Shown: piece by piece, positions 56,989 to 64,000 of the stretch
Layout: every line of letters starts with the position of its first letter
Position numbering within the stretch: the stretch's first letter is position 1
Source: Streptomyces phaeolivaceus
Lineage (GTDB): Bacteria; Actinomycetota; Actinomycetes; Streptomycetales; Streptomycetaceae
Reading direction: 5' to 3'
Length of the DNA: 64,000 nt
Assembly: GCF_009184865.1 (NCBI RefSeq)
Contig: NZ_CP045096.1
Coordinates: forward strand, 2,666,001-2,730,000
The notes under the pieces: generated by a model
What the model saw: only the letters and a program-made list of their open reading frames with translations
What the model was told of the DNA's origin: nothing
Database searches by the model: none
Translations under genes and position numbers: made by a program

Positions 56989-57289
56989 CGCTGATGTGTA
57001 GCACCCCGGGTCGGGTCGTCAGGCGGCCCTCGTCCCGCGTTCCCTGCCGGTCCCGCAGTTCCTTCGGTCCCTCGATGCCCTCGTGGCCGCCGTGCCCTCT
57101 TGTTGCGCACCGCCGCGAGCGGGCTTGAAATGAACCGGGACTTCGTCACCGCCTCGCAGCCCGAAGTGCGGGCGATGCGGCAGGTCCAGATCGACAAGCA
57201 GTCGGCCGTGATGCTCGATCTGCGCGGGTACGTAGAAGCAGCCTCTCGAGCCGACCACTCCCCCGCCCGGCGAGAACTACGAGTACGAC
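56989..57289. other. Unassigned stretch between decayed genes
   Basis: A short open stretch from 57130 encodes MNRDFVTASQPEVRAMRQVQ followed by IDKQSAVMLDLRGYVEAAS before losing plausibility near 57240. I do not recognise it and it may be a gene fragment. No clear promoter or hairpin. Confidence 0.3.
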
Positions 57290-57373
57290 CTGTTCGTCAA
57301 CGCCCCGGGACTAAAGTCCCGGGCTTGCACAACGGGCGCCACTGGCTGTGGTGCTGCGTTTGCGTCTTGTCCC
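57290..57373 (-). mobile_element. Possible right-end remnant of an IS200/IS605 element
   Basis: Contains the hairpin cccgggact-aa-agtcccggg (57304-57323) followed on the minus strand's upstream side by a GC-rich stretch without homology to the adjacent genes. Short palindromes at the ends and TnpB-linked RNA are normal for this family. No transposase gene remains. It lies exactly where the 5' part of the next gene has been lost. Confidence 0.4.
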
Positions 57374-57964
57374 ACGGTCCGCCTGGGGCTGCCGGAGGAG
57401 CACGAGCCGCGTTTCCGGACCGTCCTGCCGACCGCGCCGACGCCCGCGCAGCAGGCCGAGCTGGACGCCGTGGAGCGCGGCCCGCACACGCTGGCGTCGA
57501 TCGCGTTCAACGGCCAGGTGCCGGAGCCGGGCGAGCTGACGGACTTCCCCAACGCCCGTGTCGTGCGGGCGAGCGGGCAGTCGTCGGCGGGCGGGGTCGC
57601 CTCGGCGCGCGGGCTCGCCGGGATGTACGCGGCGGCGATCAGCACGGTGGACGGCCGGCCGCCGCTGCTGAAGCCCGACACCGTCGCCGAGGTCGGCCGG
57701 ATCCACTCCCTCGGCCACGACCTGGTGGCCCGTGCCCCCAAGGCGTTCGGCCTCGGCTTCCAGGCCACCGCCGAGAACCTCTACCCGTTCCTCGGCGCCG
57801 GCACGTTCGGCCACAGCGGCGCGGGCGGCTCCCAGGCCTTCGCCGACCCCCGCAGCGGCCTCGCCTACGGCTACACCCGCCGCCGTATGGCCTTCCCGGG
57901 CGGGGCGGCACCGGAGAACACGGGGCTGGTACGGGCGGTGCACCGCGCGGCGCTGGCGGTCTGA
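57374..57964 (+). pseudogene. 5'-truncated serine hydrolase (beta-lactamase family)
   Basis: Only the C-terminal half is present, without a start codon: GLPEEHEPRFRTVLP, FNGQVPEPGELTDFPNARVV, GGVASARGLAGMYAAAIST, then GFGLGFQATAEN-type and HSGAGGSQAFADPRSGLAYGY signatures, ending at stop 57964. The S-x-x-K and Y-x-N motifs would be upstream and are missing. An internal GTG at 57470 could not give an active enzyme. Confidence 0.75.
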
Positions 57965-58106
57965 GAGGCGCACACACGAGAACGGAGCCCGCACCCCACG
58001 TCCAGGGGTGCGGACTCCGGCGTGTGCAACGAACGTGAGCGGGCGTTCGTCACGGTGGCGTCGGGCTCAATGTCGCGTCGGGCTCGGGGTCGCGTCGGGC
58101 TCGGGG

Positions 58107-59129
58107 TCAGAGCTTGACGATCATCTTGCCCGTGTTGTCGCCGCGCAGGACGCCGAGGAAGGCCTCCAGGTTGTTCTCGATGCCCTCGACGACGGTCTCG
58201 CGGTACTTGAGGGCGCCGGAGGCGACCCAGGGGCCGACCTCCTGGACGAACTGGGGCTGGAAGTCGTAGTGGTCGCCGACGAGGACGCCCTCGACGCGCA
58301 GGCGGTTCTGCAGGATCTTGACCATGTTGCGCGGGCCGGGGGTCGGCTCGGTCGAGTTGTACTGGGAGATCATTCCGCAGATCACGGCCCGGCCGCGCAG
58401 GTTGAGGGCGCCGATCGCGGCCTCCAGGTGCTCACCGCCGACGTTGTCGAAGTAGACGTCGATGCCGTCGGGGGCCGCCGCCTTGAGCTGCTCCCACACG
58501 GGGCCGTTCTTGTAGTTGAAGGCGGCGTCGAAGCCGTACTCCTCGACGAGCAGCTTGACCTTCTCGTCGGAGCCGGCCGAGCCGATGACGCGGGAGGCGC
58601 CCTTGAGCCTGGCGATCTGGCCGACCTGGCTGCCGACGGCACCGGCGGCGCCGGAGACGAAGACCGCGTCGCCCTCCTTGAAGGCGCCGACCCGCAGCAG
58701 ACCCGCGTAGGCGGTGAGGCCGGTCATGCCGAGGACGCCGAGGTAGGTGGAGAGCGGCGCGGCGTCGGGGTCGACCTTCACGGCCTGCTTGGCGTCGAAC
58801 GTGGCGTACTCGCGCCAGCCGCCGAAGTGCAGCACGTGGTCGCCGACGGCGATGTCTTCCGCCGCCGAGGCGACGACCTCGCCCACGGCCCCGCCCTGCA
58901 TGACCTTGCCCAGCTCGAACGGGGCGACGTACGACTTCGCGTCGCTCATCCGACCGCGCATGTACGGGTCCACGGAGAGGTACTTGTTCCGTACGAGGAC
59001 CTCACCCGCGCCGGGCTGCCGGATCTCCGCCTCGACCAGGGCGAAGTCCTCGTCCTTGGGCCAGCCCACGGGGCGGCTCAGCAGATGCCATTCACGGCTG
59101 GTGGCGGGGAGGGCGGGGGTGTCGGACAT
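58107..59129 (-). CDS. NADP-dependent MDR oxidoreductase (leukotriene B4 dehydrogenase-like)
   Basis: Zinc-free medium-chain reductase of 340 residues. It starts MSDTPALPATSREWHL (ATG 59129); key motifs are YLSVDPYMRGRMSD, the early signature of the group, LGMTGLTAYAGLLRVG, the nucleotide loop VSGAAGAVGSQVGQIARLKG and VYFDNVGGEHLEAAI. Members reduce 2-alkenals, quinones or enones with NADPH. It is divergent from a MarR gene with an AT-rich shared promoter, so it is probably induced by its electrophilic substrates through that regulator. Confidence 0.92.
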   Translation of the reverse strand: MSDTPALPATSREWHLLSRPVGWPKDEDFALVEAEIRQPGAGEVLVRNKYLSVDPYMRGRMSDAKSYVAPFELGKVMQGGAVGEVVASAAEDIAVGDHVLHFGGWREYATFDAKQAVKVDPDAAPLSTYLGVLGMTGLTAYAGLLRVGAFKEGDAVFVSGAAGAVGSQVGQIARLKGASRVIGSAGSDEKVKLLVEEYGFDAAFNYKNGPVWEQLKAAAPDGIDVYFDNVGGEHLEAAIGALNLRGRAVICGMISQYNSTEPTPGPRNMVKILQNRLRVEGVLVGDHYDFQPQFVQEVGPWVASGALKYRETVVEGIENNLEAFLGVLRGDNTGKMIVKL

Positions 59130-59163
59130 GGAGGTGGGCCTTCCTGCGGGTGCGGGGTGCATA

Positions 59164-59233
59164 CCGTGCGGTTACTTCACTACCTGAAACAACCATGCGC
59201 TTTAATATTTCATGTTGTCAAGTAAAGAGGTAG
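59164..59233. promoter_or_regulatory. Divergent AT-rich promoter region of MarR and oxidoreductase genes
   Basis: Contains near-complementary arms acaaccatg and catgttgt (about 59188-59218) around a run of A/T, and ctacct/aggtag further out. TTGACA is present on the minus strand (59220-59215). Likely MarR operator area. Confidence 0.45.
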
Positions 59234-59243
59234 CCTCGAAGCC

Positions 59244-59681
59244 ATGTCCACCCAGAAGACGGCCCCCCGCATCGACCCGCTGACCATGGAGGTCGTCGAA
59301 CTCATCGGCACGGTGGTGGCCCGCTACCACGAGGAGTACGAGGACGCCGCGGCCGAACACACGCTCACCGGCGCCCAGGCCCGCCTCCTGGGCCTCCTGT
59401 CCCTGGAACCGCTCCCCATGCGCCGCCTCGCCCAGAAACTCCGCTGCGAACCGTCCAACGTGACCGGGATCGTGGACCGACTGGAGGCGCGCGGCCTGGT
59501 CGAACGGCGTCCCGACCCGAACGACCGCCGTGTCAAGCTCGCGGCGGCCACGGCCGAGGGCCGCCAGGTGGCGGGCAGCCTCCGAGACTCCCTGGACTTC
59601 GCCCGCGAGCCGCTGGCCGGGCTGAGCGCCACCGAGCGGGAGTCGTTGCGGGATCTGCTGCGGCGGATGCTGGGGATGTAG
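59244..59681 (+). CDS. MarR-family transcriptional regulator
   Basis: Protein of 145 residues, ATG 59244. The winged helix is clear: LTGAQARLLGLLSLEPLPMRRLAQKLRCEPSNVTGIVDRLEARGLVERRPDPNDRRVKLAAAT, where DPNDRR is the wing. Flanking helices form the dimer interface. It is divergent from the MDR reductase, the normal setting for a repressor released by reactive or phenolic compounds. Confidence 0.93.
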   Translation: MSTQKTAPRIDPLTMEVVELIGTVVARYHEEYEDAAAEHTLTGAQARLLGLLSLEPLPMRRLAQKLRCEPSNVTGIVDRLEARGLVERRPDPNDRRVKLAAATAEGRQVAGSLRDSLDFAREPLAGLSATERESLRDLLRRMLGM

Positions 59682-60088
59682 GGAGCCTTCGCCCAAGCCC
59701 TGTCCGGGGACACCCCCACCCCGGGTCGGGGGTCCGCCGGATGGCCGGCGGCAGCGATGTGCAGTGATCGTGTACGGGTCACGACTGCCGGATCACGAGG
59801 TCGAACCGTGAAGCGGGCCGGCGCAGGCAGGGCCGCGGGCGCCGGGGCCGCGCGTCCGGAGCACGGGCTGATCGCGCTGCGACGGGATCCGCACCGGCGT
59901 CCCGAGGAGCCGGGGCAGGAGAGGTACACCGCCGGTGTGGTCGCCGCACGGGTCACCACGCCGCACGCCGCGTTCCCGCCCTTCAGCGGGGAGGACCTCG
60001 CGCCGGACGAGCGGGTCATCGGCGTCGGCGTACGGGGATGGCGGGGTGGATCACCGAGCGGACCCGGGGGCGACGAACGATGCACCGG
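59682..60088. other. Long intergenic stretch, no confident gene
   Basis: A frame from GTG 59808 has weak coding character (LIALRRDPHRRPEEPGQERY, FPPFSGEDLAPDERVIGVGV) but no ribosome site, no homologue that I recognise and poor codon bias; it may be a remnant. Otherwise GC-rich sequence. Confidence 0.3.
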
Positions 60089-60105
60089 ATACCCCCAGGG
60101 GGTAT
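60089..60105. promoter_or_regulatory. CsoR-type copper operator
   Basis: Perfect 17-bp palindrome atacccccagggggtat, 47 bp upstream of the DUF4396 start. It matches the actinobacterial CsoR operator pattern (TACCC...GGGTA with G/C runs). Confidence 0.75.
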
Positions 60106-60151
60106 CATCGGCCCAAGAGGAACCGCGCGGACGAGGACTCGGGAGGAACCC

Positions 60152-60658
60152 ATGGACCACGGCGCCCATGACAGTCACGGCAGCCACAGCGGTCACGGCG
60201 ATCACGGCGATCACGGGCCAGGAGCTGTCTCGTGGGGGACGGCCGTGAAGGCGACGTTGCACTGTCTGAGCGGGTGTGTCGTCGGGGAAGTGCTCGGGAT
60301 GGTGGTGGGGACGGCGCTGGGGTGGGGGAATGCGCCGACCATGGTGCTGGCGATCGCGCTCGCGTTCGTGTTCGGGTACTCGTTCACGTTGTTCGCGGTG
60401 CGCGGGGCCGGGCTGGACCTCAGAGGTGCGGTGAAGGTGGCGCTGGCCGCCGACACCGTCTCGATCGCCGTGATGGAGCTGGTCGACAACGGGATCATCG
60501 CCCTCACACCGGGGGCGATGGACGCCGAGTTGTCGGACGGGCTGTTCTGGTCCGCCCTGCTGGGCGGTTTCGCGGTGGCGTTCGTGGTCACCACGCCCGT
60601 CAACAAGTGGATGATCGGCCGGGGCAAGGGGCACGCCGTCGTCCACGCCCACCACTGA
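60152..60658 (+). CDS. DUF4396 membrane protein with His-rich N-terminus
   Basis: Protein of 168 residues; ATG 60152 has gggagg at ideal distance. The first 26 residues are a His/Gly/Asp stretch (MDHGAHDSHGSHSGHGDHGD) that should bind copper or another metal. Four membrane spans follow (about 30-50, 55-75, 88-110, 120-145), with LHCLSGCVVGEVLGM typical of DUF4396 and a His-containing tail. The family is found near copper-handling genes. The CsoR-like operator upstream supports a role in copper or metal homeostasis. Confidence 0.82.
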   Translation: MDHGAHDSHGSHSGHGDHGDHGPGAVSWGTAVKATLHCLSGCVVGEVLGMVVGTALGWGNAPTMVLAIALAFVFGYSFTLFAVRGAGLDLRGAVKVALAADTVSIAVMELVDNGIIALTPGAMDAELSDGLFWSALLGGFAVAFVVTTPVNKWMIGRGKGHAVVHAHH

Positions 60659-60674
60659 GGCGACCCGCCGAGGT

Positions 60675-60701
60675 GTGCGGCGGGGACGGCGCCCGCCGCA
60701 C
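60675..60701 (+). terminator. Hairpin behind the DUF4396 gene
   Basis: A 10-bp stem gtgcggcggg/cccgccgcac with a 7-nt loop, 16 bp past the stop. It may limit read-through to the DUF6153 gene. Confidence 0.55.
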
Positions 60702-60745
60702 GCCGACTCGGGCCGCCCGCCCTGGAGTCGGAGGGCTTCCGTAGG

Positions 60746-61147
60746 ATGAGGGGCGTGACAGCCCGCGCACAGCGACACCACACGCGACCGCCCCTCGGGC
60801 GGTGGCGGGGGCTGCTCGTGCTCGGGCTGCTGGCCGGACTGTTCGGGATGCACGCGCTGGCACCCGGCGGTGCCGTCGGCGAACACGCCGAGCCTCGGCA
60901 CCGGGTGACGGTCACGGCCGACGCCCACGAGGGGTGTCCGGGCGACTGCGGCACGGACCACGCCCAGCACGCCGACCCGACCTGTGTGTCGAGTGCGGTG
61001 AAGGACGGGCCGACACTGCCCGGTCTCGTCCCCGACCCGGTGGCCGTGCCGGTGACCGCCGACGCGGTGTGCGCGCACGCGGTCGCACCGCCGGACGGCG
61101 CACGCGCGCCCCCGTCCCTGGCGGAACTCCAACTCCTGCGGATCTAG
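60746..61147 (+). CDS. DUF6153-type small membrane/secreted protein
   Basis: Protein of 133 residues; ATG 60746, alternatively GTG 60755. A basic N-terminus and one membrane segment (about 22-40, LLVLGLLAGLFGMHAL) are followed by a His/Cys-rich exported part: GEHAEPRHR, HEGCPGDCGTDHAQHADPTC. The arrangement of His, Cys and Asp suggests copper binding. The family is typically next to DUF305 genes, as here. Confidence 0.72.
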   Translation: MRGVTARAQRHHTRPPLGRWRGLLVLGLLAGLFGMHALAPGGAVGEHAEPRHRVTVTADAHEGCPGDCGTDHAQHADPTCVSSAVKDGPTLPGLVPDPVAVPVTADAVCAHAVAPPDGARAPPSLAELQLLRI

Positions 61148-61278
61148 ACACCGCCACGCACCGCGCTCCCGGCCCCGACCGGCCCAGGCCCTCCGGGTCC
61201 GGCCCGGCCCGGCCCGGCGACACGGTGCGCTTCGGCACGTCCGGATCCCCACACCTTTCGCACAGCAGGAGTTCCAGC

Positions 61279-61989
61279 ATGCGCACCACCCGTATCCGTA
61301 TCCGTATCCGTACCCTCACTCGCCTCACCGCCCTGACGGGCGCGTCCGTCACCGCCGCCCTCGTGCTCGCCGCCTGCGGGAGCGACGGCGGGAGTGGTCA
61401 CGACGGGGGCGGCCACGGCTCCGAGTCGGCGTCGGCATCCGCTTCGGCATCGGCGTCGGCGGGTGCCGGCGACGCGGCCGGCACCCACAACGCCCAGGAC
61501 GTGGCCTTCGCGCAGGGCATGATCCCGCACCACCGGCAGGCGCTGGAGATGGCCGCGCTGGCCGCCGACCGGGCGGCCTCCGCCCAGGTCGAGGACCTCG
61601 CCGCGCGCGTGGAGAAGGCGCAGGACCCGGAGATCGAGACCATGACCGGCTGGCTGAGGGCCTGGGGCGAGGAGGTGCCGAACGGAACCGACATGCCGAG
61701 CTCCATGCCGGGCATGGAGCACTCGGGCGGCACCGGGGCGTCCGGGATGCCCGGGATGATGGACGGCCAGGACATGGCCGAGCTGGAGAAGGCGTCCGGC
61801 GCCGCCTTCGACACCCTGTTCCTGACCATGATGGTCGAACACCACGAGGGTGCCGTGGAGATGGCCACCACGGAGAAGGCCGAGGGCGAGTACGGGCCCG
61901 CCACGGCCCTGGCCGAGGATGTCGTCACCGCACAGACCGCCGAGATCACCGAGATGAACGAACTCCTCGGAAAGAGCGGCCGGGACTGA
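61279..61989 (+). CDS. DUF305 lipoprotein, copper-associated
   Basis: Exported protein of 236 residues; ATG 61279, caggag upstream. The signal has repeated Arg-Ile dipeptides coded by a cgtatc hexamer repeat, then a lipobox ending at Cys34 (LVLAAC). A Gly/His/Ser-rich linker with an Ala-Ser repeat precedes the DUF305 core (ferritin-like helices): DVAFAQGMIPHHRQALEMA (H-H) and FLTMMVEHHEGAVEMA (H-H), with a Met-rich loop (MPSSMPGMEH, GMPGMMDGQDM). These paired His and Met residues fit copper binding. Probably a periplasmic-side copper-tolerance protein. Confidence 0.87.
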   Translation: MRTTRIRIRIRTLTRLTALTGASVTAALVLAACGSDGGSGHDGGGHGSESASASASASASAGAGDAAGTHNAQDVAFAQGMIPHHRQALEMAALAADRAASAQVEDLAARVEKAQDPEIETMTGWLRAWGEEVPNGTDMPSSMPGMEHSGGTGASGMPGMMDGQDMAELEKASGAAFDTLFLTMMVEHHEGAVEMATTEKAEGEYGPATALAEDVVTAQTAEITEMNELLGKSGRD

Positions 61990-62101
61990 CGGCCCCGCGA
62001 GGCGGGGAGGGGGCCGACATCCGCCCCCCCTCCCCGTCCCCTCCCTGTCCCCTCCACGCTCCCTCCCGCCCCCGCCGGTCCCGCCCGCTAGCATGTAATG
62101 C

Positions 62102-62569
62102 ATGAATAGCGATGGTGACCCTTACGAGCTGACGGTGGGTGTGCCCTCCGTCGAGGAGTTCCGGCGGCTGCGCACCGATGCCGGGCTGTCCGACAAGGAT
62201 CCCGGGGCGGTGGCGCTCGCCCTGCCGCAGACCTGGCACGGGGTGGTGCTCCGGCACGAGGGGCAGCCGATCGGGATGGGGCGCGTCATCGGGGACGGCG
62301 GTACCGCGTTCCAGATCGTCGACATCTGTGTGCCCCCGGCCCACCAGGGCCGGGGGCTCGGCAAGCGCGTCATGGCCGCGCTCACCGGGGAACTGGAGCG
62401 CCGGGCGCCCGCCACCGCGTACGTCTCCCTGATCGCCGACGGCCCCGCCCGCTTCCTCTACGAGAAGTTCGGCTTCGCCGACACCGCCACGCACGACTCG
62501 ATCGGCATGTACCGCGTGATGCAAGGGAGTTCGGGGAGCGGCGGGGCGCGGGCGGGGGCCGAGGCATAG
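62102..62569 (+). CDS. GNAT-family N-acetyltransferase
   Basis: Protein of 155 residues. The acetyl-CoA motif is VCVPPAHQGRGLGKRVMAAL (Q-G-R-G-L-G at about 82-87) and the end part ARFLYEKFGFADTA is characteristic. The last 15 residues are Gly/Ala-rich. The stop codon TAG ends at 62569, which is also the first base shared with the intron on the other strand, so the intron 3' end sits exactly behind the gene. Acceptor unknown. Confidence 0.88.
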   Translation: MNSDGDPYELTVGVPSVEEFRRLRTDAGLSDKDPGAVALALPQTWHGVVLRHEGQPIGMGRVIGDGGTAFQIVDICVPPAHQGRGLGKRVMAALTGELERRAPATAYVSLIADGPARFLYEKFGFADTATHDSIGMYRVMQGSSGSGGARAGAEA

Positions 62570-64000
62570 ATCGGGTAGGAGGGACGGGTCGCCCGTCCCT
62601 CCTCCCACACCACCGGACATGCGGGTCACGCATCCGGCGGTTCACCAAGCTGGTCTCAACCGTTGCCAGGTCGGCTTGAGCATCTTCAGGCCCAGGTCGT
62701 CCCAGTAGGAGATGGGCAGTGCCCTGTCCAGAACAGGTGACTTCGCGACCCGCCAGTAGCCTTTGCTGCTGGCCGCCCATTCCCGAGCATCACGCTCACC
62801 GATCCCGAGCGCCCGCAGGTTACGACGTCTGGTCGCGTACCGTTTCCATTCCTTCCAGCGGATCTGCCGCATCCTGCGACGGAACCACTTGTCCAGCTCC
62901 TGGAACACCTTGGGAGTGTCCGCGAGCTGGAAGTAGCCCATCCAGCCTGTGGTGAAGCGGTTGATCTGCGCGATGCGGTCAGCCATCGCAACGCTCCACC
63001 GGCGCGAGGTCAGCTCCTTGAGCCGAACCTTCAGGCGTTCGACCGCCTTCGGGTCGACCCGGACCCTGACCTTCCCACCCCGGACAAAGTAGAAGCCGAA
63101 CCCCAGCATCGTCATGACGGAAGCTGGGACCACCTTCGACTTCACCCGGTTGACCTTCAGTTTCAGCCGCTGCTCGACCACGGCCGTGACCGAGTCGAGC
63201 ACCCTCTGAGCAGCCCGCCTGCTCCGCACGAAGATCCGCAGATCGTCGGCGTAACGTGCGAACCGGTGACCGCGCCTGAACAGTTCCCGGTCCAGGTCGT
63301 CGAGCATGATGTTCGACAGGACGGGCGAGAGCGGGGAGCCCTGCGGGGTCCCCTCCCTGCCCGGCGTCTTCACGCCGTCCACCATGACCCCGGCTTCCAG
63401 ATACCTGCGAACCAGCTTCAGGACCCTGCGGTCAGTGACCTTGCGCGCGACCCGTGCCATCAGGACATCGTGCTGGACCCGGTCGAAGAACCGGTCCAGA
63501 TCAAGGTCCACGACCCACCGGTTGCCGTCCTCGATGGCACGCCGCGCGACCCTGACCGCCTGATGGGCGGACCGGCCGGGACGGAACCCGAAGGACGACC
63601 CCGAAAAACCAGGATCGAAAATGGGCACGAGCACCTGCGCGACGGCCTGCTGGATCAAGCGGTCCAGCACCCGCGGCACCCCCAGCATCCGCTCACCGCC
63701 GCCAGGCTTCGGGATGATCACCTGACGGACCGGCGCCGGCCGGTAGATGCCCGCATCGAGTTCGGCCCGGACCTCGGGCCAGTGCACCGCGATCCACGGC
63801 CTGAGTTCGGCCGTGGTCATACCGTCCACCCCGGGAGCACCCCGGTTCACCTCGACACGGTTGAGCGCCGCGAGCAGGTTCTCCTTCGAGAGCATCAACT
63901 CCCAAAGCGAGGAACGCTGTTCGCGGTGAACGTCCTCCGTGGAGTGCGCCGACCGGCCACTACGCTCCGCCGTGGGCTCCGCCGGATGCACCGGCTCCTC
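62570..64000 (-). mobile_element. Group IIC intron, second copy (5' part outside the window)
   Basis: Matches the intron at 1072-2990 base for base with offset 61,498, apart from one change (2116 g versus 63614 a). Same orientation. The 5' end should lie near base 64,488, outside the window. The near-identity indicates a recent second insertion or gene conversion. Confidence 0.93.
62642..64000 (-). CDS. ltrA: Group II intron reverse transcriptase, second copy (start outside window)
   Basis: 453 codons visible up to the window edge; by comparison with copy 1 the start is expected near 64,063. All RT blocks including YADD are intact and the sequence is protein-identical to the first copy (the single base change is silent, an Asp codon). 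Function as for copy 1. Confidence 0.93.
   Translation of the reverse strand, partial: EEPVHPAEPTAERSGRSAHSTEDVHREQRSSLWELMLSKENLLAALNRVEVNRGAPGVDGMTTAELRPWIAVHWPEVRAELDAGIYRPAPVRQVIIPKPGGGERMLGVPRVLDRLIQQAVAQVLVPIFDPGFSGSSFGFRPGRSAHQAVRVARRAIEDGNRWVVDLDLDRFFDRVQHDVLMARVARKVTDRRVLKLVRRYLEAGVMVDGVKTPGREGTPQGSPLSPVLSNIMLDDLDRELFRRGHRFARYADDLRIFVRSRRAAQRVLDSVTAVVEQRLKLKVNRVKSKVVPASVMTMLGFGFYFVRGGKVRVRVDPKAVERLKVRLKELTSRRWSVAMADRIAQINRFTTGWMGYFQLADTPKVFQELDKWFRRRMRQIRWKEWKRYATRRRNLRALGIGERDAREWAASSKGYWRVAKSPVLDRALPISYWDDLGLKMLKPTWQRLRPAW

Noticed and set aside
59808..60060. A small protein gene before the CsoR operator
   Set aside because: No ribosome site, weak codon bias and no recognisable family; both strands are open here because of GC content.

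Overview
The window reads as chromosomal DNA of a Streptomyces-type actinomycete. It is very GC-rich, uses GTG starts often, and carries a genus-typical gene set: tandem TerD genes, a homodimeric AceE next to an AhpE peroxiredoxin, and the fasR-fabD-fabH-acpP-fabF fatty-acid cluster. From memory, much of the gene order resembles the S. coelicolor SCO236x-SCO239x segment; I could not run an alignment.

Layout. 1-1065: the start of a LysR gene and a small hypothetical gene. 1072-2990: a group IIC intron encoding a reverse transcriptase, inserted just behind the terminator of a tRNA-Val gene. 3308-12712: envelope and membrane genes (DUF4097 lipoprotein, coiled-coil protein, DUF4383, secreted amidase-like protein, polysaccharide deacetylase, a class A penicillin-binding protein whose SxxK lysine is replaced by leucine, FmdB zinc ribbon, DedA). 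12731-21878: a tellurium-resistance-type (Ter) stress region with HAD phosphatase, a fused PRTase/TRSP/StiP protein, CitE-like lyase, TerD with a Pro/Tyr tail, a TerA-like protein, a DUF475/TerC membrane protein and two more TerD proteins. 21991-26211: AhpE, DUF3052 and AceE. 26283-32448: K+ channel, small membrane protein, MFS exporter with divergent TetR, DUF1023 hydrolase, DUF4429/SHOCT protein.

32624-38273 is accessory and decayed. It holds a three-gene coupled operon of unknown function, a DUF6879-type gene with frameshifts that is split by a complete IS3 element (3-bp target duplication), an XRE-regulator stub, then MerR and GNAT genes, and an IS607 element inserted in the start of a serine hydrolase gene. 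38260-46834: that hydrolase, a Ser/Thr kinase, a pirin and the fatty-acid cluster. 46915-53042: DUF3145, SGNH lipoprotein, aldose epimerase, GH3 glucosidase with divergent TetR. 53142-57964 is again decayed (a deletion fusing two convergent genes, a kinase pseudogene, a 5'-truncated hydrolase), interleaved with intact EI24, GDSL and TetR genes. 58107-61989: MDR oxidoreductase/MarR pair, then a probable copper-responsive set (CsoR-like operator, DUF4396, DUF6153, DUF305). 62102-64000: a GNAT gene, then a second, nearly identical group IIC intron in the same orientation as the first, running out of the window.

How it fits together. The Ter genes combine calcium-binding TerD proteins, TerC-type membrane partners and a biosynthetic module thought to make a nucleoside-like metabolite. 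AceE supplies acetyl-CoA and the fab cluster downstream uses it, probably under FasR. Several local regulators sit beside palindromes that look like their own operators (LysR, MerR, two TetR, MFS-TetR, CsoR-type). The two intron copies bracket about 61.5 kb and are possible substrates for homologous deletion.
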